NCBI RefSeq assembly: GCF_013410215.1
Contig: NZ_JACCFQ010000001.1
Coordinates: forward strand, 496,001-560,000
Source of the DNA: Nesterenkonia sandarakina
Lineage (GTDB): Bacteria; Actinomycetota; Actinomycetes; Actinomycetales; Micrococcaceae
Length of the DNA: 64,000 bases
Direction of reading: 5' to 3'
Positions 42,076 to 51,996 of this stretch are shown one piece after another. The notes under the pieces are model-generated. The model ran no database searches. It was not told the DNA's origin and saw nothing but the letters and a program-made list of their open reading frames with translations. The first letter of the stretch is position 1, and the number at the start of each line of letters is the position of its first letter. The position numbers and the translations under genes were made by a program.

Positions 42076-43128
42076 TCAGCCCTCGCGCTCGACCACCGCG
42101 TCGGCGAAGGAGAGCAGCGCGGACTTCACCGTGGACTCCGGCAGCTCGGCGATGGCGTCCTTGGCCCGCTCGGCCCAGCTGTGCGCCACCTGCCAGGATT
42201 GCTCGGTCACCGGATGGGCGACGACGGCGGCGACGGCCTGCGCCAGCGCCTCGTCCGAGCTGAGGTCGGCGTCGATCATGGCCAGCAGCCGCGCCGCCTC
42301 CTGCTGCCCCTGCACCGAGTCGGCATTCTGGGCCTGCTGGCGCAGCAGCAGCACCGGCAGCGTGGCCACCCCTTCGCGCAGGTCGGTCCCTGGAGTCTTC
42401 CCGGAGGATTCCGGGTCTGCGGTGAGGTCTATGACGTCATCGGCGAGCTGGAACGCGACGCCGACCGCCTCGCCGTAGCTGGCGAGCATCGCGATGGTCT
42501 CAGCGGAGCAGCCGCCGAAGTGCGCACCCAGCCGTGAGGCCGCGGCGACCAGGGAGCCGGTCTTGTCACCGATCACGCGCAGGTAGTGCGCGTACGCGTC
42601 CTCGCCCTCCTGTGGGCCGACGGTCTCATGCAGCTGACCCATGACCAGACGCTCGAAGGTCTGGGCCTGGATCTCCGAGGCCTGCACGCCGAGCTCGGAC
42701 ATCAGCCGGGAAGCCCGGGCCAGGATCAGGTCCCCGGTGAGGATCGCCACGGAGTTGCCCCACACCTGATGGGCCGCGGGCGCCCCGCGGCGCACCGGCG
42801 CGGAGTCCATCACGTCATCGTGGTACAGCGTGGCCAGATGGGTCATCTCCATGACCGCCGCCGCTCGGCGGACCCGGTCATCGACCCCGTCGCCGAGCAT
42901 CGAGGTCAGCACGGTGAGCAGCGGACGGACCCGCTTGCCGCCGGCCTGGGCCAGGTATCGCGCCGAGGCGTTGACCAGCTCATCGGCGCTGGCCAGGGAA
43001 CCCAGGAGGTCCTCCTCGACCTGGGTCAGGGCCTCGGCGACCTCGGTGGCCAGCGCCACGTCGTCGGCCAGCACGTCGAACCCTGCCGGAAGCTTCGCGG
43101 TCAGGGGGTCAGCAGCTGATTCAGTCAT
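42076..43128 (-). CDS. Polyprenyl diphosphate synthase
   Basis: This trans-prenyltransferase chains isopentenyl units, most likely for the menaquinone side chain. The 350-residue protein shows GGKRVRPLLTVLTS, the first Asp-rich motif LYHDDVMDSAPVRRG, the AILTGDLILARAS region and the second Asp-rich motif FQLADDVIDLTAD. The bulky residues before the first motif set chain length, which I cannot predict. It stands 20 nt downstream of menG on the same strand, which supports the quinone role. Confidence 0.92.
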   Translation of the reverse strand: MTESAADPLTAKLPAGFDVLADDVALATEVAEALTQVEEDLLGSLASADELVNASARYLAQAGGKRVRPLLTVLTSMLGDGVDDRVRRAAAVMEMTHLATLYHDDVMDSAPVRRGAPAAHQVWGNSVAILTGDLILARASRLMSELGVQASEIQAQTFERLVMGQLHETVGPQEGEDAYAHYLRVIGDKTGSLVAAASRLGAHFGGCSAETIAMLASYGEAVGVAFQLADDVIDLTADPESSGKTPGTDLREGVATLPVLLLRQQAQNADSVQGQQEAARLLAMIDADLSSDEALAQAVAAVVAHPVTEQSWQVAHSWAERAKDAIAELPESTVKSALLSFADAVVEREG

Positions 43129-43149
43129 CGGTGTCTAGCCTATCCAGGG

Positions 43150-43878
43150 TCAGGATGCGAGGAGGTCGCCGGGCTTGGTGGCGTGATGAATCGCGACGAT
43201 TCCCCCGCTGAGGTTGCGGTACTTCACCGCGGCGTAGCCGGCGGCAGAGATCTCGGCGGCCAGGTGGTCCTGATCCGGCCAGGCCCGGATGGACTCGGCG
43301 AGGTACACATAGGCCTCCGGGTTCGAGGACACGGCCCGCGCCGTGGGAGGCAGCGCGCGCATCAGGTACTCGTTATACACGGTGTTGAAGACCTTGTTCG
43401 TGGGGTCGGAGAACTCCATCACGGCCAGGCGTCCACCGGGCCTGGTGACCCGCAGCATCTCGCGCAGCCCGGCCAGCGGATCCACGATGTTACGCAGACC
43501 GAAGGAGATCGTGACGGCGTCGAAGGTGTCATCGGCGAAGGGCAGGTTCATCGCGTCCCCGGCGATGAAGCTCATGTCCGGACGGCGGCGCTTGCCCACC
43601 TGGAGCATGCCCAGGGAGAAGTCGCAGGCCACGGCCTCGGCACCGGCGTCGTGGAAGGGTTCGGTGGAGCTCCCGGTGCCTGCGGCCAGGTCCAGGACCC
43701 GCTCACCTGGGCGGACCGCGAGCGCGGCGACCAGCTTCCGGCGCCAGCGCCGGGTCTGTCCCAGCGAGAGCACGTCATTGGTGATGTCGTAGCGGTCGGC
43801 GACCTCATCGAACATCGAGGCGACGTCCTCGGGCTTCTTCGCGAGGCTTGCGCGGCTTCCGGTGCTGGGGCGATTCAC
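43150..43878 (-). CDS. menG: Demethylmenaquinone methyltransferase
   Basis: MenG (UbiE family) performs the last step of menaquinone synthesis. The 242-residue SAM enzyme has [21 protein letters not shown] (family signature in two parts), the SAM site [15 protein letters not shown], and [15 protein letters not shown] followed by [14 protein letters not shown] start at GTG 43878: homologues begin MNRASL..., and GAGAAT lies six bases upstream. A nearby ATG 18 nt earlier is possible. It is divergent from menF with overlapping promoters. Confidence 0.93.
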   Translation of the reverse strand: MNRPSTGSRASLAKKPEDVASMFDEVADRYDITNDVLSLGQTRRWRRKLVAALAVRPGERVLDLAAGTGSSTEPFHDAGAEAVACDFSLGMLQVGKRRRPDMSFIAGDAMNLPFADDTFDAVTISFGLRNIVDPLAGLREMLRVTRPGGRLAVMEFSDPTNKVFNTVYNEYLMRALPPTARAVSSNPEAYVYLAESIRAWPDQDHLAAEISAAGYAAVKYRNLSGGIVAIHHATKPGDLLAS

Positions 43879-43938
43879 CTTGGCATTCTCCCACATGCGC
43901 CGATCCCTCCCACCGCCATGTCCTAGACTTGTCCAGCC
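43879..43938. promoter_or_regulatory. Divergent menG/menF promoter region
   Basis: Only 60 nt separate the two start codons. menG has GAGAAT at 43885-43890 (minus) and menF TAGACT at 43924-43929 (plus), so their promoters overlap and may compete or share control. Confidence 0.5.
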
Positions 43939-45324
43939 ATGACAGCGCTCCCCGGTTCCCTCGACTCCACCACCCTGGTGGTGGATCTCCCCCTCGGAAC
44001 CACCCTGGCGGACCTGTTGCCGGGGCTCGAGCCCAGCGGGGTGTGGCTGCTGCGCGGGGAGGGCCTGATCGGTCTGGGCACCACCGCGCACGTGCGCACC
44101 CGGGGAGCGGAGCGTTTCGCCGAGCTGGCGGAGTGGCATGCCCAGCATCTGACCCCGCTGGCCGAGACCTCGCCGCTGCCGGACGAGCTCCGTGGAATCC
44201 CCGGGGCCGGGCCGGTGGCGCTGACATCGATCACCTACTCCTCCACCTCCGGCGCCGATTCCCACCTGATCCTTCCCGAGCTGATCCTGGGCGCGGCCGA
44301 GGGCACCGCCTGGGTCACCGCGGTGGTCCGCACCTCCGCTCTGGACGAACCGATCGACGCGGAGGACGACGCCGCGCGGCTATCTCAGGTGCAGCAGCTC
44401 CTGGCGAAGCATGCCCTGCAGCTGCGAGAGGGACGGCTGAGCCTGGCCGATCCGGGCGAGACAGGATCAGCCGGGGCCGGCACGGCTGAAGTGGGCACCT
44501 CAGCGGCCACCTCGTTGATCCAGGGCGCACATTCCGAGCAGCACTATCTGCAGGCGGTGCGCGCCGGTGTGCAGGCGATCGGGCACCGCAGGCTGGAGAA
44601 GCTGGTGCTGGCCCGCGACGTCGTCGTCGCCGCCGACGCACCGCTGGCGACCGGTCCGGTGCTGGCCGCGCTGGCCGCCGACTACGCCGACTGCTGGACC
44701 TACCTCGCCGGAGACGTGCTGGGCGCCACCCCGGAGATGCTGGTCAAGATCCGGGGCCGCCAGCTCTCGGCCCGGGTGCTGGCCGGGACCGTGGACGGCG
44801 GCACTGGTCTGCAGCAGGCGCGGGCCCTGCTGCTGGAGGATCCGAAACAGCGCGACGAGCACCGCCTGGCCGCCCAGTCGCTGCTGGACCAGCTGGCGCC
44901 GGTGGCGCAGCATCTGCACGCCCAGGATCCTCCGGCGGTGCTCCAGCTGCCCAACGTCTTTCACCTCTCCACCGACGTGACCGGCGAGCTGACCGCCCAG
45001 ACCCCGGCGCTGCTGGTGGCCGAGCGCGCCCACCCCACGGCTGCGATCTGCGGCACCCCCACAGCGACCGCCGCCGAGCTGATCTCCACGCTGGAGGGTC
45101 TGGACCGCGGCGCGTTCTCCGGGCCCGTGGGCTGGCTCGACGCCCAGGGCAACGCGGACTTCGGCATCGCGCTGCGCGGCGGGGTCCTGGAGGAACAAGG
45201 CACCCAGATCCGGCTGTTCGCCGGCTGCGGGATCGTGGCCGGGTCAGATCCCGAGGAGGAGCTCGCCGAGACCTGGGCCAAGATGCGCCCGATGCTCGGT
45301 GCCCTCGGCGTCCGCCAGCCCTGA
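43939..45324 (+). CDS. menF: Isochorismate synthase
   Basis: MenF converts chorismate to isochorismate, the entry to menaquinone. The 461-residue protein has a variable N-terminal half and the chorismate-binding domain: [74 protein letters not shown] and [19 protein letters not shown], ending near [18 protein letters not shown]. It faces menD across a structured region and is divergent from menG. Confidence 0.93.
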   Translation: MTALPGSLDSTTLVVDLPLGTTLADLLPGLEPSGVWLLRGEGLIGLGTTAHVRTRGAERFAELAEWHAQHLTPLAETSPLPDELRGIPGAGPVALTSITYSSTSGADSHLILPELILGAAEGTAWVTAVVRTSALDEPIDAEDDAARLSQVQQLLAKHALQLREGRLSLADPGETGSAGAGTAEVGTSAATSLIQGAHSEQHYLQAVRAGVQAIGHRRLEKLVLARDVVVAADAPLATGPVLAALAADYADCWTYLAGDVLGATPEMLVKIRGRQLSARVLAGTVDGGTGLQQARALLLEDPKQRDEHRLAAQSLLDQLAPVAQHLHAQDPPAVLQLPNVFHLSTDVTGELTAQTPALLVAERAHPTAAICGTPTATAAELISTLEGLDRGAFSGPVGWLDAQGNADFGIALRGGVLEEQGTQIRLFAGCGIVAGSDPEEELAETWAKMRPMLGALGVRQP

Positions 45325-45340
45325 GGCTTCCCCTCGCCAG

Positions 45341-45413
45341 CGTTTTACCGGCCCTTGGCGGTGTTACTGGGCCTGCCGTAAGGCCGGTATCTCACGTAGA
45401 GCCCGGTAAAACG
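45341..45413. terminator. Large inverted-repeat element between menF and menD
   Basis: CGTTTTACCGG (45341-45351) and its complement (45403-45413) enclose a 51-nt interior with its own GGCCTGCCGTAAGGCC-type stem. It separates convergent genes and probably ends both, but its size and repeated ACCGG/CCGGT words look more like an intergenic repeat unit. Confidence 0.55.
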
Positions 45414-45440
45414 CGGGGAGGGGGGTGCGGGCGGGAGGGG

Positions 45441-47486
45441 TCAGAGGTCGGCGGCCGCGGCGCGGAGCCGGGCGTGGAAGTCCCGCAGCACGCTGCGGTC
45501 GGTGCGCACCTCGATGATCCGGATGCCCACCCGGTCCTCGAGCCCGGAGAGTCCTTCGCCCAGCGCCTCGAGGTCCTCGGCGAAGTGGTAGTCGTGGCCG
45601 TAGGCATCGGCGAGCGCCTCGATGTCCACGGTCTGCGGGGTGCCGAAGAAGCGCTCTACCGCCTCGGCCTGGCCCTCTCGGCGCCCGACCGCCCCGTGCT
45701 CGAGCTGGTCGAAGATCGCGCCCCCGGAATCGTTGACCACCACGATGTCCAGGTCCGGCTCGCGCTCGGTGGCCGGAAGCAGCAGCGCATTCACATCGTG
45801 CAGGAAGGTCAGATCCCCGACCAGCGCGGTGACCCGGGTGCTGCGGGCCAGCGCGATCCCGGAGGCGGCGGAGAGGTTGCCGTCGATCCCGGACAGACCG
45901 CGCATCGCATAGATCCGCCGGGCGTCGTCGCGGGCGCCGAGCACGGTGCGGTTGAGCACCGCGGCGAGATCCACGTCGCGGATCACCGAGGAGGAGCCCA
46001 GCAGCAGCGGGGTCTTCACCGTCTCCGCCACGAACTGCGCCACCCGCACCGAGGAGAGCTCTCCCTGGGCGAGGGCCTCCTGCTCGGTCAGCGCCGCGTC
46101 GATCAGGCGCTGCGCGGCCAGTCCGCGTTCGGTCCAGGAGTCATGCCACCCCGGGGGCGCCTTGCGGGCGAACTGCGCCAGCGCGAGCAGATCGGGAAGC
46201 ACCCGCCGGGCAAGCCGGTGATCGAACCAGGCCTCCCCACCGGGGGCGTACTGCACCGCCTCGACGTCGGACCGGTTGATCAGCGCCTGGACCGGTCGGG
46301 TCAGCGTGGGCCGACCGGCGACGACGACGCGCTCCACGCTGTCGGTGAGGATGCCCGCGGGCGAGCCCTCCGGGGCCTGCAGGATCAGCCGGTAGCCCTG
46401 GATGGTGCCCAGATCGCTCCAGCGAGCGTCGCTGCTGGGTTCCGCGAGCAGCGGGTGCCCGAGCCGGCGGGCCAGCTCACGGGCTTCTGCAGGGGCGTCG
46501 GCGCCCATGACGAAGACAGTGCGCGCCGTGCCCAGCCCGGCCTCGAACCGGGCCGCGGCCTCGGCCGGTGACTCCCCCGCCGCAGCGGACGCCGCATCCG
46601 ACGCCGCATCCGACGCCGCATCGAGCGCCGGATCCGCCGACACGGGGGCCGGCCCCTGCGCACCTGGGGCATTCGGCGCCTGGTCCGAGGACTCCCCCGG
46701 CTGCGGATCGGCCGCAGGGCCGACCGCTTCCGTCAGACCGGGAGCCGTCTCGGTCCCGGCGTCGAGGATCTCGCTGCCGATGATCTCGGCGCGCAGCTGC
46801 TCGGCCGAGTCGGTGCCTCGGCTGCGCCGGACGATCGGGGTGCGGGCCCAGCGCTGGACGCCGCTGGGCCGATCCTGCCCCGGCGCGGCCGGGACCAGCG
46901 GGTCGCGGAAACCGATGTTCAGGTGCACCGGTCCGGGCGAGGTCCCGGTGGCGGCGCGCAGCAGCAGTCCCACCTGGGTCTCGGCGGCGAGCATGTCATC
47001 GCGGGACTCCGGCTCCAGTCGGGCCTCACCCTGTTCCAGGTGGATCTCATCACGGACTCGACCGGCGAACATCCCCTGCTGCCAGGTGGTCTGGTTCGCG
47101 CCGGTGCCGTGCAGCTCCTCAGGCCGGTCGGCGGTGATCGCCACCAGCGGGATCCCCGAGAGGTCAGCCTCCATCATCGCCGGCAGCAGGTTCCCGGTCG
47201 CCGTGCCGGAGGTGGTCACCACTCCCGCGGGGGCCTTGGTGGCCAGCGCGATGCCCAGCGCGGTGAAGGCCGCGGAGCGCTCGTCGATGCGCACATGCAC
47301 CGTGATCGCGCCGAGCTCCTCCGCCTCACGCAGCGCGTAGGCCATCGGTGCGGAACGCGAGCCCGGAGCCAGCACGATGTGCCGCATGCTCATGGTCAGG
47401 CCCCGGATCACCCGACGGGCCAGGCGCAACGACTCCACGTCATAGGCGTCGTCGAACTCACGGAACGGGCGCCGGGGTGTACTCAT
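45441..47486 (-). CDS. menD: 2-succinyl-5-enolpyruvyl-6-hydroxy-3-cyclohexene-1-carboxylate synthase
   Basis: MenD is the ThDP enzyme that adds succinic semialdehyde to isochorismate. The 681-residue protein begins with the Pyr domain (IVLAPGSRSAPMAYALREAE, VRIDERSAAFTALGIA, VTTSGTATGNLLPA) and ends with the PP domain (MRGLSGIDGNLSAASGIALA, LVGDLTFLHDVNALL, VVNDSGGAIFDQL). It is longer than usual (about 550-580) because of an Ala/Pro/Asp-rich insert at about 240-310 with DAAS repeats. Its start overlaps the menC stop by 4 nt. Confidence 0.94.
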   Translation of the reverse strand: MSTPRRPFREFDDAYDVESLRLARRVIRGLTMSMRHIVLAPGSRSAPMAYALREAEELGAITVHVRIDERSAAFTALGIALATKAPAGVVTTSGTATGNLLPAMMEADLSGIPLVAITADRPEELHGTGANQTTWQQGMFAGRVRDEIHLEQGEARLEPESRDDMLAAETQVGLLLRAATGTSPGPVHLNIGFRDPLVPAAPGQDRPSGVQRWARTPIVRRSRGTDSAEQLRAEIIGSEILDAGTETAPGLTEAVGPAADPQPGESSDQAPNAPGAQGPAPVSADPALDAASDAASDAASAAAGESPAEAAARFEAGLGTARTVFVMGADAPAEARELARRLGHPLLAEPSSDARWSDLGTIQGYRLILQAPEGSPAGILTDSVERVVVAGRPTLTRPVQALINRSDVEAVQYAPGGEAWFDHRLARRVLPDLLALAQFARKAPPGWHDSWTERGLAAQRLIDAALTEQEALAQGELSSVRVAQFVAETVKTPLLLGSSSVIRDVDLAAVLNRTVLGARDDARRIYAMRGLSGIDGNLSAASGIALARSTRVTALVGDLTFLHDVNALLLPATEREPDLDIVVVNDSGGAIFDQLEHGAVGRREGQAEAVERFFGTPQTVDIEALADAYGHDYHFAEDLEALGEGLSGLEDRVGIRIIEVRTDRSVLRDFHARLRAAAADL

Positions 47487-48568
47487 GCCCTCAATCCTAG
47501 AAGCTCTGCGGCGAGCACCTGGTGGGCGTCACGTAGACGCTGGACCCACCACTGTTCCCGGTCTGCCTCGACTCGGTGCAGCTCGAGCAGGGCCGCAGAG
47601 GGCTCCACGGCCCCCGGCAGCACCAGTTCCCCTGCGGTGGGCAGCAGCGGGGCGTCGACAACGTCATGTTCGAACAGGGCGGCGGTGCCCAGCCCGCAGG
47701 CGTAGGGCAGGCTGGGCAGCCGGGCCGCAAGCGCCAGCCCTGCGGCCAGACCCACGGAGGTGTCCAGCGCCGAGGAGACCACCGCGTCCAGACCCGCCTG
47801 CTCCACGATCTGCAGCGCCCGCCGCACCCCGCCCAGCGGGGGGACCTTGACCACGATCAGGTCCGCCGCGCCGAGCCGGGCCACCCGCAGCGGGTCCTCG
47901 GCCTTGCGCACCGCTTCATCTGCGGCGATCCGCAGCGGGGCTCCCGCGGAGCTGATCCCGGCGGCGGCGAGCGCCTCACGCAGCTGCGCCAGCGGCTCGA
48001 CGCCGGCCACCGGCTGTTCGGCGTATTCGAAGTTCCCGTCGGAGATCTCGGCGAGCCGCTCCAGCGCTGGCACTGCCTCGGCGATGCTCCAGCCGCCGTT
48101 CGCGTCCGCGCGCAGCCCGGCCTGAGGTGCCAGCCGGCGCACCTCCCGGAACCGGGCGACGTCGTCCTGGAGGGTCTGACCCGGTTCGGCGACCTTGATC
48201 TTCACTGCAGGGATGGACTCCACCGCGCCGAAGCGGGCCAGGACCGATTCCACCTGGCCCGGTGAGACCGCCGGCATGGTGGCGTTGATCGGGATGCGGC
48301 GGCGCAGCGGCGCCGAGAGGTCCTGCCAGCCGGCTTCCAGACCGGCGCGCAGCCAGGCCGCAGACTCACCGGCGGCGTACTCCGGGAAGGGCGCGAACTC
48401 ACCCCAGCCGGCGGGTCCGCGGAACAGCATCGCCTCGCGGCGGGTCTGCCCGCGGAAGCGGGTGCGCAGCGGCAGCGAGACCACATGCGCCTGGGCGAGG
48501 ATCTCCTCCACCGCGGGCAGCTGCCAGGTCTCACGGTTACCGAGGGAACGCGCAGTGTGGGGGTCCAT
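47483..48568 (-). CDS. menC: o-Succinylbenzoate synthase
   Basis: MenC dehydrates SHCHC to o-succinylbenzoate. The 361-residue enolase-superfamily protein shows the catalytic KxK in IPAVKIKVAEPG, the metal ligands starting at RADANGGWSIAEA, then FEYAEQPVA and IAADEAVRK, and the second catalytic Lys in LIVVKVPPLGG. I start at ATG 48568, where TAGACT stands 7 nt upstream (leaderless); the frame opens 129 nt earlier. It leads the menC-menD pair. Confidence 0.93.
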   Translation of the reverse strand: MDPHTARSLGNRETWQLPAVEEILAQAHVVSLPLRTRFRGQTRREAMLFRGPAGWGEFAPFPEYAAGESAAWLRAGLEAGWQDLSAPLRRRIPINATMPAVSPGQVESVLARFGAVESIPAVKIKVAEPGQTLQDDVARFREVRRLAPQAGLRADANGGWSIAEAVPALERLAEISDGNFEYAEQPVAGVEPLAQLREALAAAGISSAGAPLRIAADEAVRKAEDPLRVARLGAADLIVVKVPPLGGVRRALQIVEQAGLDAVVSSALDTSVGLAAGLALAARLPSLPYACGLGTAALFEHDVVDAPLLPTAGELVLPGAVEPSAALLELHRVEADREQWWVQRLRDAHQVLAAELLGLRA

Positions 48569-48611
48569 GGCGTTCAGTCTAGGCAGAGCCGGACCTGCGA
48601 TACTGGTGGAC

Positions 48612-49580
48612 ATGTCAGCTGCCAGCGCGCTTCGTCCCCCGGCCCGGCGGACCGGCCTGTGGATCCTCGGAATCCTGCTCTGCTGCGCGGTCTTCATCGC
48701 CGTCTATGAGTACTTCGTCCGCTCCGACTCTGGCCAGTGGGTGGAGTATGCGATGCTCGACGCCGCGGCGGAGCGGGTGAGCTCGCTCTCCGAGCGCGGC
48801 TACGACCTGTGGTGGCTCAGCCCGGTGATCATCGCGCTGCCGGCGGTGATCTTCCTGGTGATCGTGCTGGTGCGGCAGCGTTTCCTGGCCGCCCTGATCG
48901 CGGCCGGTTCGGTGGTGGGCGCGAACCTCTCCACCCAGGTGCTCAAGACCTACTGGCTCGAGCGCCCCGATCTCGACAACGGCGTCCCCTACTGGACCGG
49001 AAACTCGCTGCCCTCCGGGCACACCACCCTGGCGGCGTCAATGGCAGTGGCGGTCTTTCTGGTCAGCTCCCCCCGGCAGCGACCCTTCGTCGCCGTGCTC
49101 GCCGCCTCCTACGCCGGGCTGGTCGGGGCCTACACCTTCACCGAGACCTGGCATCGTCCCGCCGACGTGATCGCGGCCTACCTGGTGGTGGCCGTCTGGG
49201 CGCTGATCGGAGGCTGGCTGGTGATGCGCACCGGCCCGGAATGGAACACCGCCGTGGTGGACTACGAGCCGGAGACCGCACCGCTGGCCGGGCTCGCCTG
49301 GTTCCTCGGTGTCACCCTGACCGTGGCGGCGGTGCTGTGCTTCCTCTTCTCAGGCGGATGGAGCGGGATCGCGCTGGCCGGTGAGGAGCCCAGCCTGTGG
49401 CACTGGTTCGCCGGACTGCTCTTCTCCATCGGGCCGGGCTTCCTGATGGCGGCCGCCGGGATCAACCTCTTTGGCGCAGAGACCGGGCGGCGCCAGCGCG
49501 GCGCCCCGGTTCCCTCTCCCAAGGGCGAGACTGTGCGGTATCCGATTCCCCCGGAGTTCAGCGAGCTCTACCGGGTCTGA
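48612..49580 (+). CDS. PAP2 superfamily phosphatase, paralogue A
   Basis: Membrane phosphatases of this family act on lipid phosphates such as phosphatidate or undecaprenyl diphosphate. The 322-residue protein has an N-terminal helix, the phosphatase motifs LKTYWLERPDL, NSLPSGHTTLAAS and ETWHRPADVIAAYLVV, and further helices after residue 220. ATG 48612 follows GATACT by 7 nt. It is strongly similar to the gene at 51997, and both have the same extra C-terminal helices. The precise substrate is unknown. Confidence 0.88.
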   Translation: MSAASALRPPARRTGLWILGILLCCAVFIAVYEYFVRSDSGQWVEYAMLDAAAERVSSLSERGYDLWWLSPVIIALPAVIFLVIVLVRQRFLAALIAAGSVVGANLSTQVLKTYWLERPDLDNGVPYWTGNSLPSGHTTLAASMAVAVFLVSSPRQRPFVAVLAASYAGLVGAYTFTETWHRPADVIAAYLVVAVWALIGGWLVMRTGPEWNTAVVDYEPETAPLAGLAWFLGVTLTVAAVLCFLFSGGWSGIALAGEEPSLWHWFAGLLFSIGPGFLMAAAGINLFGAETGRRQRGAPVPSPKGETVRYPIPPEFSELYRV

Positions 49581-49593
49581 GCCGATCCGCAGC

Positions 49594-50349
49594 TCAGCGG
49601 CCGCGCAGCCGGGTGATCAGTTCGCGAGATTCCCCCGGGCCGTAGGGGATGATCGGGATCGCCTTGGTGGCGTCGTTGACCGCGTCCCGGATCGCCTGGG
49701 AGGAGACGTTGTAGCCCTGCTGCATCCTTCGGCGCATCGATCCGATGAACTCCGCATCCACCTCCTGGCCGTGACCAGGGATGAAGCGGCTGTAGGTGCC
49801 CGACATGGAACTCAGCCGGCCCAGCGAGCGCACCCATTCCTTGGGGTAGGAGTCGTGGAACTCGGGATCATCGCCCTCCCGGACCAGATCTCCGCAGAAG
49901 ATGATCCCGGTGGAGTCCTCGGCGCGGACCCCGACCACCAGGTCACCTTCGGTGTGCGCCCGGCCCAGATGCTCCAGGACGACGTCGACGCCCCCACCCA
50001 GGTGCAGCGTCACCGGTTCGGAGGAGACCAGGTCGGTCGCGGTCGTCACCCCCGCGTCGGCATGGGCGAAGATGCGTCGCACGCCCTCCCGGAGCAGCAG
50101 CTCATTGGCCCCGATGTGGTCAGGGTGGCCGTGGGTGTTGACCACGACGAGCTCGGCGGAGCTGAGCTCACGCACGGCGGCCAGCAGCGCCTGATGGTCT
50201 CCCTCGGCTGGGCCTGGGTCGACGAGGACTGCGGTGTCCTGTCCCAGGATCAGGCCCACGTTCAGCGGCGTGGGACCCCCCAGTTCGGCGAGGAAGACGT
50301 GGTCGTCCAAGCGGCGGAAGAGAGCGGATTCGGGAGCGTGGTCCATCAT
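49594..50349 (-). CDS. Metallo-beta-lactamase fold hydrolase
   Basis: The 251-residue protein has the metal motif VVNTHGHPDHIGANEL (HxHxDH), AVLVDPGPAEGD at the first ligand strand, HLGRAHTEGDLVV and IIFCGDLVREGDDPEFH for the other ligands, and FIPGHGQEVD. This class includes thioesterases and hydrolases; the substrate is unknown. I start at ATG 50349 with AGAAGG 5 nt upstream; the frame opens 33 nt earlier. It converges on PAP2 gene A. Confidence 0.88.
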   Translation of the reverse strand: MMDHAPESALFRRLDDHVFLAELGGPTPLNVGLILGQDTAVLVDPGPAEGDHQALLAAVRELSSAELVVVNTHGHPDHIGANELLLREGVRRIFAHADAGVTTATDLVSSEPVTLHLGGGVDVVLEHLGRAHTEGDLVVGVRAEDSTGIIFCGDLVREGDDPEFHDSYPKEWVRSLGRLSSMSGTYSRFIPGHGQEVDAEFIGSMRRRMQQGYNVSSQAIRDAVNDATKAIPIIPYGPGESRELITRLRGR

Positions 50350-50451
50350 GATCACCTTCTGTGAAACCGTAGTTCCCCCCATTCTGCCTCACCATCCGCA
50401 CAGAGGCTGGGAGCAAGCTTGGGGCGCCGTGGGCGGTAGAGTCTGGCCATT

Positions 50452-51975
50452 ATGACTATGGACAATCTCCTCGACTCGATCGGCGCGGTCGAAACCCTGG
50501 CCTGGAACACCGTGGGCATCTTCGTGATCCTCGCCGTGGGCGTCTACCTCGGTTACCGCACCCGGCTGGTCCAGCTGCGCCACATCCCTGACATGTTCCG
50601 AGCCATCACGGACAAGGCCACGAGTGATGCCGAGGGTCGGACGCGATCACTCTCGGCCTTCCAGACCTTCACCATCACCGCCTCCGCCCGGGTGGGCACC
50701 GGCAACATCGCCGGAGTGGCCGGCGCGATCGCGCTGGGCGGCCCCGGTGCGGTGTTCTGGATGTGGCTGATGGCGATCTTCACCTCGGCGGCCTCCTTCG
50801 TGGAGTCCACCCTGGCGCAGCTCTATAAGGTCCGTCGGTTCGACACTTTCAAGGGCGGGCCCGCCTACTACATCGAGCGCGGTCTGGGCAGCCGGTCCGG
50901 GGGCATCGTCTTCGCGGTGATCTTCATCTTCTGCTTCGCGCTCTCCTTCACCTCGCTGCAGTCCAACACCATCGTCGACGCCGCCACCGGTGCGGCCACC
51001 GAGCTGGGCCTCGAAGACACCACCAGCATGGTCTGGATCCTGGCCATTGCCCTGGCCGGGCTCACCGGACTGGTGGTGCTCGCCGGGCTGCGCCGGGTGG
51101 CGCAGGTGACCCAGCGTGTGGTTCCGCTCATGGCCATGGCCTACATCCTGCTGGGCCTGGTGGTGGTCGCGCTGAACATCGAGGCGATCCCCGCCGTCTT
51201 CGGGATGATCTTCGGAGAGGCGTTGAACTTCACCTCCGCCGCGGGCGGCGCCTTCGGCGCGATGATCATGGCCGGGGTCCAGCGCGGCATGTTCTCCAAT
51301 GAAGCCGGCATGGGTTCGGTGCCCAATGTGGCGGCCACCGCTGATGTCTCACACCCGGTCAAGCAGGGCCTGGTGCAGACCCTCGGGGTCTACCTGGACA
51401 CGCTGATCATCTGCTCGGTCACCGCGTTCATCATCCTGGTGACCTTCCCCGATCAGGCGGTCCGGGCGGAGACCAACCTCGGCGGTGAGCTGACCCAGGA
51501 GGCGCTGACCGCGAACTTCGGGGCGTTCGGCGCCATCGCGCTGGCGGTGATCATCCTGCTGCTGGCCTTCACCTCGATCCTGGGCAACTACTCCTACGGC
51601 GAGATGAACGTGCTGTTCATCTCGAGCTCGGAGAAGAGCCGCAAGATCTACGCGGTGGCGCTCACCGCCGTCGTCTTCCTCGGCGCGATCATTCCGGTGG
51701 ACCTCGCCTGGGCGATCGCCGGTGTGACGATGGTCATCATCGCGGTGTACAACCTGGTGGTGATCTCCCTGCTCGGCGGGACCGCGGTGCGGCTGCTCAA
51801 GCACTACGAGGCGCAGAAGCGCCAGGGGCTGGATCCGCTGTTCCTGGCCTCTGACATGCCAGACCTTCGCAACATCGAGTGTTGGGGTGAAGCCGACATG
51901 GCCGATCATCGGGCAGGACCTGCAACAGAGTCCCGGACCTCGGCGGGGCGGCAGGACACGCGCAGCCAAGGCTGA
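50452..51975 (+). CDS. Sodium:alanine (AGCS) symporter
   Basis: AGCS carriers import alanine or glycine with sodium. The 507-residue protein has about eleven helices and family motifs: FQTFTITASARVGTGNIAGV, GGPGAVFWMWLMAIF, TFKGGPAYYIERGLG, and GVQRGMFSNEAGMGSVPN. The C-terminal 40 residues are hydrophilic. TAGAGT lies 9 nt before the ATG. Its stop is 21 nt from the next PAP2 gene, whose first codons contain a strong hairpin that could terminate this transcript. Confidence 0.93.
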   Translation: MTMDNLLDSIGAVETLAWNTVGIFVILAVGVYLGYRTRLVQLRHIPDMFRAITDKATSDAEGRTRSLSAFQTFTITASARVGTGNIAGVAGAIALGGPGAVFWMWLMAIFTSAASFVESTLAQLYKVRRFDTFKGGPAYYIERGLGSRSGGIVFAVIFIFCFALSFTSLQSNTIVDAATGAATELGLEDTTSMVWILAIALAGLTGLVVLAGLRRVAQVTQRVVPLMAMAYILLGLVVVALNIEAIPAVFGMIFGEALNFTSAAGGAFGAMIMAGVQRGMFSNEAGMGSVPNVAATADVSHPVKQGLVQTLGVYLDTLIICSVTAFIILVTFPDQAVRAETNLGGELTQEALTANFGAFGAIALAVIILLLAFTSILGNYSYGEMNVLFISSSEKSRKIYAVALTAVVFLGAIIPVDLAWAIAGVTMVIIAVYNLVVISLLGGTAVRLLKHYEAQKRQGLDPLFLASDMPDLRNIECWGEADMADHRAGPATESRTSAGRQDTRSQG

Positions 51976-51984
51976 ACGGTGCGG

Positions 51985-51990
51985 CAGAAT
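51985..51990 (+). promoter_or_regulatory. Leaderless -10 of PAP2 gene B
   Basis: CAGAAT with six bases to ATG 51997. Confidence 0.35.
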
Positions 51991-51996
51991 GGCCGC

